Assembly: GCA_022059125.1 (NCBI GenBank)
Contig: JAEUWY010000020.1
Location: 372,001 to 436,000 of the forward strand
Length of the DNA: 64,000 nt
Origin: Corynespora cassiicola
Taxonomy: Eukaryota; Ascomycota; Dothideomycetes; Pleosporales; Corynesporascaceae
Reading direction: 5' to 3'
Shown: positions 59,472-64,000 of the stretch, piece after piece
Position numbering within the stretch: position 1 is the first letter of the stretch
Layout: each line of letters starts with the position of its first letter
Position numbers and translations under genes: made by a program
Notes under the pieces: generated by a model
What the model was told of the DNA's origin: nothing
The model's database searches: none
Seen by the model: only the letters and a program-made list of their open reading frames with translations

Positions 59472-60626
59472 CTAGTCGTCTCCGCTATCCTCTGCTCTCT
59501 GCTGCTCAGCAAGTCTTTGGGCTTCCTGCCACTGCATGGCGAACTCGCGCAGGTTTCCTTCTCCGCCTCTACTAGCATCCACGACGTCTTTAGGAAGCTT
59601 GTGTGCACTGTACTGCGGCGTTGTGAAGCCGTAAGCCTCTGGATCATCTCGACGCACAAGGCGAAACTCGGGCCGCCACATCTCAACAATATCATCGTCT
59701 GCGTGTTCGAGGATCGGTTCTGGCATTTCGAGGAGCTCGAGCCAGCTGTAGAGAAGGGGGTCGGTCCTCTGCGCCCATGGATTGAAATCCATAACCCACA
59801 CGCGGTCATGGGGAGGGGGTATATAGACATCAAAGGTGAAATCATCATCCGGGAACGTGTCCCGGAGCCGGATATCAAAGAAGTCTTGGATGACCTGGCG
59901 CAGCTTATCCTCCATGCTGAATAGGAACTCAAAGTGGTTCAGGTCTCGCTGACATATGGCAATAAGCTTCCGGTTGCGCACAAAGCAGCGGAACTCGACC
60001 GATGGGCTCAGGTTGATCCATTTGCGCAGGACGAGGTGGTAGGCAACAGAAGGGCCGCCTTCGTCTTGATCTGCTGTATCGTCAAAAGCATGCTCAAGAT
60101 CGTGGGTGATGAAATCGCTAGACTTGAGCAGCAGGTAAATGTCATTCGGAGTGCGGCATTCCATAGTGTTTGTAGCCGACATCCAGGTGGCATCCTTGGG
60201 CGCAGACCAGTTCAGCTTGGGCGCCACCTTGCCGCCCAGCTCCTCTATAGTAGCCTCGATGGCGTCGTGGGTGTCGCGCCAGTTGGCGGATGGATCATAG
60301 GCATCCTCGTCGTCATCACCTGCTTCGTTGTTGTCGGCGCCAGAAAAGATACCACTGTCTGAATCGGACCATTCGGGGCGATCCGTGTCTTCAGGAGGGA
60401 GAACAATGCCATCTTCGCGGAGATAGCCGAGGAAAGCGTCTGGGAGAGGGATGAGGCGTGCCTTGGGGGTGATGGCTCGATACCTGAGCCAAGTCAGACG
60501 CGGTCACTTTTCCGGGGCAAGACGAGATGTGGTTTTGACTAACTTGGGGTGCCAGACGTGATACGAGCAGTTGAGGATGTGCTGCTTGGTGACGGGAGGG
60601 AAGGGCAGCTGGCGTGCAGCGGCCAT
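59472..60626 (-). CDS. CDC123: eIF2 assembly factor CDC123
   Basis: Two exons (minus), 60544-60626 and 59472-60483, give 364 residues, the usual length. The N-terminus [19 protein letters not shown] matches the D123 family, and the intron falls in the P-K codon. Further marks are a Lys in [21 protein letters not shown] and V-W-V-M-D-F-N-P-W, the ATP-grasp active-site strands. An acidic stretch (about 75-105, with D-D-D-E-D) and an acidic C-terminus are typical. Cdc123 promotes joining of eIF2 gamma and alpha and is needed for translation initiation and cell-cycle entry. It is divergent from CWC21 with 289 bp between start codons. Confidence 0.95.
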
Positions 60627-60915
60627 GGTTTGTATGTGCTAGAGCGGTGGATCAGAGGGGAAGCGAGAGACGAGGTTCCTGCAGTCACAGTCGTCCATTC
60701 TACCCGTGGGCCAGAATTTTTGGCGTGTGAGTCTTGCCCTCTGGGCTTCTAGAAGAAATGGCGGGGCGAGTGCGGCGCTCGAGCCATCTCCGACCATCCC
60801 GCCCGCCTGCCCGCCCTCCGCAGCCTGCAGCCCTTCCTCTACCATTTCTCCACCGCGACCCTGTTGCGAACCCCATCGGCCACCCGCAATCCCCACCGCC
60901 ACCACCATCGTCATC

Positions 60916-61464
60916 ATGTCAGACAACGTCGGCCTCACCACTCCGCGAGGCAGTGGCACCTCGGGCTATGTGCAGAAGAACCGGTCGCTCCTGCGCCATC
61001 GCGACAAGGCCGCACCCTACCCCAAGGACTGGGAGCAGACCAAGCACCGCCAGCGCCAGCCCGACGAGGAGATTCTCGAACACGAGAGTAAGCGCGAGAT
61101 CGAAGTCAAGGTCTTTGAGCTACGCGACAAGCTCGAAGACGAGGGCGTTGACGAGGACGAGATTGACGACCAGTGCGATGCCCTGCGCAAAAAGCTCGAG
61201 GAGCAGCGCAAGCAAGGCAAGGCAGGCGGGTCGAATGCGCGCAACCTGAAGTCGCACCAAGTTCATGATCTGGCCAAGGCTAAGATTGAGGAGAGCGAGC
61301 GCTTACGCAAGGCCCTGGGCATATCGGCAGACTACGAGGAGGGCAGCCACTGGAGGAAGCAGGAGGAGCGGCTCCGGGAGTCGCTGGCGCAGAGGGAAAA
61401 GGAAGACGAAGAGCGCCTCGATAAGGAGCGGGAACGACGTAAATACAAGGACGAATCCGACTGA
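60916..61464 (+). CDS. CWC21: spliceosome component CWC21 (cwf21 domain, SRRM2-like)
   Basis: Single exon, 182 residues. The start M-S-D-N-V-G-L-T-T-P-R-G-S-G-T-S-G-Y-V-Q-K-N is the strongly conserved N-terminus of the Cwc21/SRRM2 group. The cwf21 domain follows (about 50-100; I-L-E-H-E-S-K-R-E-I-E-V-K-V-F-E-L-R-D-K-L-E-D-E-G). The C-terminal half is a long charged helix rich in Glu, Lys and Arg. The protein binds Prp8 and the U5 snRNP and acts at the catalytic stage of splicing. The ATG was chosen by this conserved start; upstream in-frame sequence has no resemblance and lies in the shared promoter with CDC123. Confidence 0.94.
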   Translation: MSDNVGLTTPRGSGTSGYVQKNRSLLRHRDKAAPYPKDWEQTKHRQRQPDEEILEHESKREIEVKVFELRDKLEDEGVDEDEIDDQCDALRKKLEEQRKQGKAGGSNARNLKSHQVHDLAKAKIEESERLRKALGISADYEEGSHWRKQEERLRESLAQREKEDEERLDKERERRKYKDESD

Positions 61465-61839
61465 GGGGCCAGTGTACCCCATACCATCACACGGGCCAAG
61501 CCCACCACTACCACCGCCACCACACGCACTACAGAGCAGGGACGTCCGCAAGAAGAATAACTGATTCCGTGTCCTTGCACACGGGTGGGCTTAGGCAGGC
61601 CATATCCCAACATGGTTCAACATCGCCTTCTCCTCCCGACTAGGCTTGGGTCCATGGCCACGCCACATGAATCTAGAGAGACGAGACGGGCGTGTTGCAA
61701 ATGTATGCTACGGGTATCACATGCAGGGAGGGCAAAATTCGGCGAGATTTGTGTGTAAAGTAACTGCTCTTACAGCAGCCCAAAGGGCCAATCAACGTCG
61801 GCCTTCCGTGTTGATGAGGTATCTGAAAAACTCCCGCTC
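61465..61839. other. convergent intergenic region
   Basis: About 375 bp between CWC21 (plus) and the bHLH gene (minus), presumably both 3' UTRs. A CAC/CCA-rich patch lies at 61495-61535. Nothing else is recognised. Confidence 0.45.
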
Positions 61840-62514
61840 CTATTCCGTGTCCATCCTGCACTGACAGTCCTTCATCTTCTCCGTCAAAATGTCGATTTCC
61901 TTCTCCTGGGCTTTTAGTCTTTCGAGGGCCATTTCTATCAGTCTGGCCTTGTTGATGGTGGTCCGCCGCTTCGAGTCTTCGGTCGTCTCTTCCTGCTCCC
62001 CTTCGCCATTCTTCATTACCACAAAGCAAGTAGTTCCGGACCCAAAGGTGACCTCGCCGTCAAGCAAGAACTCGGCCAAATCAACCATGGCTGTCTTCAT
62101 CCGGTCTCGTCGGGCCTGCTCGGCTGCACGGTGGGTTGCCCGCTTCATCATCACGCCCGTGGCCATGGCGGTGGAAAAGTGCAGACCCATCTCTGCATGT
62201 CTCCCCTCGGCAATCCATTCATAATTCGACTTGGAGGCCAACGCCTCGGCCTGGGAGTTCCCAGATGAAACTGGCAAAGTGCGTCAGATGGGTCGGTCGT
62301 CACTAGACTCGAAGTACGACATACCTGTGCTCTCGGAAAAGACGCTTGCATTGCTCGACTTTGGGATGGGAATCTTTTGGAGCGGAGGGGCCGCCGCCTG
62401 AGCCAAGGCGTTCTCGGTCACGGCCTCTCGCACTGGGCTGTGTCGACGTCGCTTTTTAAACAATTGAGGCCACGTCCTGCTGAGTGGCCCGCCGGTCGGC
62501 TTGTTGGCGTCCAT
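61840..62514 (-). CDS. bHLH transcription factor, PHO4/NUC-1-like
   Basis: Two exons (minus), 62325-62514 and 61840-62270, give 206 residues; the 54-bp intron (gtatgt, cag) restores one Val codon. The basic region T-H-R-A-A-E-Q-A-R-R-D-R has His110, Glu114 and Arg118 in the spacing that reads CACGTG E-boxes and is very close to that of yeast Pho4. Helix 1 (M-K-T-A-M-V-D-L-A-E-F-L) is followed by an unusually long loop of about 40 residues with an acidic run (E-G-E-Q-E-E-T-T-E-D), then helix 2 (I-N-K-A-R-L-I-E-M-A-L-E-R-L) running into a leucine-type coil. Pho4/NUC-1 proteins switch on phosphate-scavenging genes. At 206 residues it is short for NUC-1, so it could be a separate bHLH with a different target. 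Confidence 0.85.
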
Positions 62515-63195
62515 GGTCCATTCGAGCAGCGGCTAAGGAATGGCTGCGAAGAGGAGAAAACTCCAGGGCCCGATGGCGGGAGGCACAATGCAGGGCAGCT
62601 CGTCTTGATTAGTCTGTCGTCAGGCACACATGCAACAGCGAGGTCGACGATCTTCCGGAGGCGTCGTCAGGGCACACCGGAGCATCTGGAACATGGTGAG
62701 CTGCTCCGCCATGCTGGGCATTCGAAACAAATAACGCCCTCGATCGACTCGGTGGAATGCTTGCAGCCTTTCTTGGCTGCTCTTGGTGTGTCGAGGATGT
62801 AGTGGTTGACCCGCCGGCCGTCCAACTAGATGATGGAGCACGCCCACGTGCCCCCGCCAAGCCACCGGAACTGTGCCTCTGCCCACGGCGGCGGCTGATA
62901 CGCTTTCGACTTCCCCATCCCGAGCTTATTCGTACCTCCAGCACTCCGCCCTTGGGGCAAACGGGCCATCGATTGGCGTCGCCCCTTCATCCGCCAGCAC
63001 CTAGCAGCACGCGACGCCTTGGTGCCCTGCCCATCCCAGCCGACCTCCCCCCCAGCTCCGTCAGCGCCACCTCACCGCACCGCTCGAATGGGTCAATTCA
63101 GTGACATTCTAGCCTGACATTCTAGCCTGTGGTCTGCATAGCTCCCGCCAGCCTGCCTGCAACCCGTCCGCCCCACGCGCCGTCGAAATGCCTGC
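62515..63195. other. intergenic, no gene recognised
   Basis: About 680 bp with the bHLH promoter and the 3' UTR of the second MFS gene. A short direct repeat gacattctagcctg occurs at 63103-63116 and 63117-63130. No conserved frame is seen. Confidence 0.45.
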
Positions 63196-64000
63196 CTAGG
63201 TGTTGCTCTCGGACCGCTTGATGCTGGCCATCTCGTGATGCTTTATGACAATGTCGTCGTCCATGCCCATGTAGTCGTCCTCCATGTCCTGCTCCAGGTC
63301 CTCGTCGTTCAGCATCTTCGGGTTGAAAGCAAACGACCCCTTGGGCACGAACGTGGCCGTCATGACGAGGGCGAAGATTAGCGTGAACTGCACGCCGGCC
63401 GTGTTTGCTATCGCCGAGTGGATCTCCTCGTCGTTGGCCGCCGAGACGTTGTCAATGTACCTACCCAGCAGCGGCGACGTTATGGCGTACGTCACAATGT
63501 ACGTGCAGTAGAGGAACGCCATGACAGCACCCAGCGCCGACACGTTCTTGGTTTTGGATTCGATGCGTGCCAGCGATGCCTGGATGTACGCGGCAAGCGA
63601 CACATCGCCCGCAGCCCAGCCGAAGCTTATCGGCAAGAAGGTCGCGGCAACGATCCATGCGTAGCGGACGTCGCCGGACGGAGGGTACCAGTATGGAAGG
63701 TACCAGACAATAAGCAGCGTCAGACTGTCCAGCCGAAGCCACGGCATGGGCGTTGACACCAGATTGGTAAACAGGAACACAAACAGGGCTCCGAGCAGTT
63801 CACCAAAGTTGGACCCGCCAACCATGATCTGCGACCACGCCGAGTTCCCGAGGTAGCGACGTGCAATAGCTGGTGCAATGCCATTCTCAAGGTAGCGGTG
63901 GCCGTACAAGGCGACGGCGTAGCCCGGGAGGAGCCAGACGAACTTGCGGCTGGTGAAGATGATCTTGGCTCCAGTGAAGACGGATTCGAAGAAGAGCCAG
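63196..64000 (-). CDS. major facilitator superfamily transporter, C-terminal part (runs off window)
   Basis: The frame is open from the stop at 63196-63198 to the window end, at least 268 residues, so the start and N-terminal half lie outside. Several hydrophobic helices are visible (for example around L-L-G-A-L-F-V-F-L-F, L-T-L-L-I-V-W-Y-L, F-L-P-I-S-F-G-W-A-A-G-D-V-S and F-T-L-I-F-A-L-V-M-T-A). The last 50 residues are acidic and Met-rich (D-L-E-Q-D-M-E-D-D-Y-M-G-M-D-D-D), a cytosolic tail. The W-A-A-G-D-V-S-L-A-A-Y-I-Q segment resembles a fungal MFS subgroup of unknown substrate. It is transcribed in the same direction as the neighbouring bHLH gene and lies upstream of it. Confidence 0.8.
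   Translation of the reverse strand, partial: WLFFESVFTGAKIIFTSRKFVWLLPGYAVALYGHRYLENGIAPAIARRYLGNSAWSQIMVGGSNFGELLGALFVFLFTNLVSTPMPWLRLDSLTLLIVWYLPYWYPPSGDVRYAWIVAATFLPISFGWAAGDVSLAAYIQASLARIESKTKNVSALGAVMAFLYCTYIVTYAITSPLLGRYIDNVSAANDEEIHSAIANTAGVQFTLIFALVMTATFVPKGSFAFNPKMLNDEDLEQDMEDDYMGMDDDIVIKHHEMASIKRSESNT

Noticed and set aside
29327..64000. Secondary-metabolite or other functional gene cluster
   Set aside because: No polyketide synthase, peptide synthetase, terpene cyclase or P450 is present; the MFS, hydrolase and amidase genes are scattered among housekeeping genes.

Overview
The window looks like nuclear DNA of a filamentous ascomycete, probably a Dothideomycete such as a Pleosporalean. 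This rests on short (about 47-62 bp) GT-AG introns with CTNAC-type branch sites, a heterokaryon-incompatibility (HET) gene, a PHO4/NUC-1-type bHLH protein, and a sharp split between an AT-rich, repeat-filled block and a GC-balanced gene block. The taxon is an inference from gene style; no marker gene was compared.

Bases 1 to about 29,250 are an AT-isochore of transposon wrecks that look mutated by RIP (repeat-induced point mutation: CpA to TpA on both strands). It holds two Fot1/pogo-like DNA transposons (one cut by the window start), two approximately 1.07-kb palindromic foldback elements that use the same kind of terminal repeats, one Tc1-type (DD34E) transposon plus the end of a second, and four copies of one chromovirus-type Gypsy LTR retrotransposon in alternating orientation (A minus, C plus, B minus and full length, D plus). 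A second LTR family is present as two exactly equal 206-bp pieces at 5.1-5.3 kb and at the right edge of the block. Nothing in this block is likely to encode a working protein.

Bases 29,327 to 64,000 carry 18 protein genes, nearly all with intron structures that can be read from the sequence. In order: HET-domain protein (+); WW-domain/glycine-zipper protein (-); EDE1 endocytic scaffold (-); a mitochondrial protein of unknown role (-); NAD-dependent epimerase (+); GGC1/YHM1 mitochondrial GTP/GDP carrier (+); YPT1/Rab1 GTPase (+); MFS transporter (+); para-aminobenzoate synthase (+); ASXH-like nuclear protein (-); SEC22 v-SNARE (+); alpha/beta hydrolase (+); amidase (+); MMtag-domain protein (-); CDC123 (-); CWC21 splicing factor (+); PHO4-like bHLH factor (-); and the C-terminal part of a second MFS transporter (-), which runs off the right end.

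Most of these are housekeeping genes. Endocytosis and ER-Golgi traffic (EDE1, YPT1, SEC22), splicing (CWC21, perhaps the MMtag protein), translation initiation (CDC123), folate synthesis and mitochondrial transport are all represented, but no biosynthetic cluster or defence island is seen. The accessory character is concentrated at the left: the HET gene sits directly on the edge of the RIP block, about 75 bp from a retroelement LTR. I found no rRNA, no convincing tRNA, no CRISPR array and no telomeric repeat.
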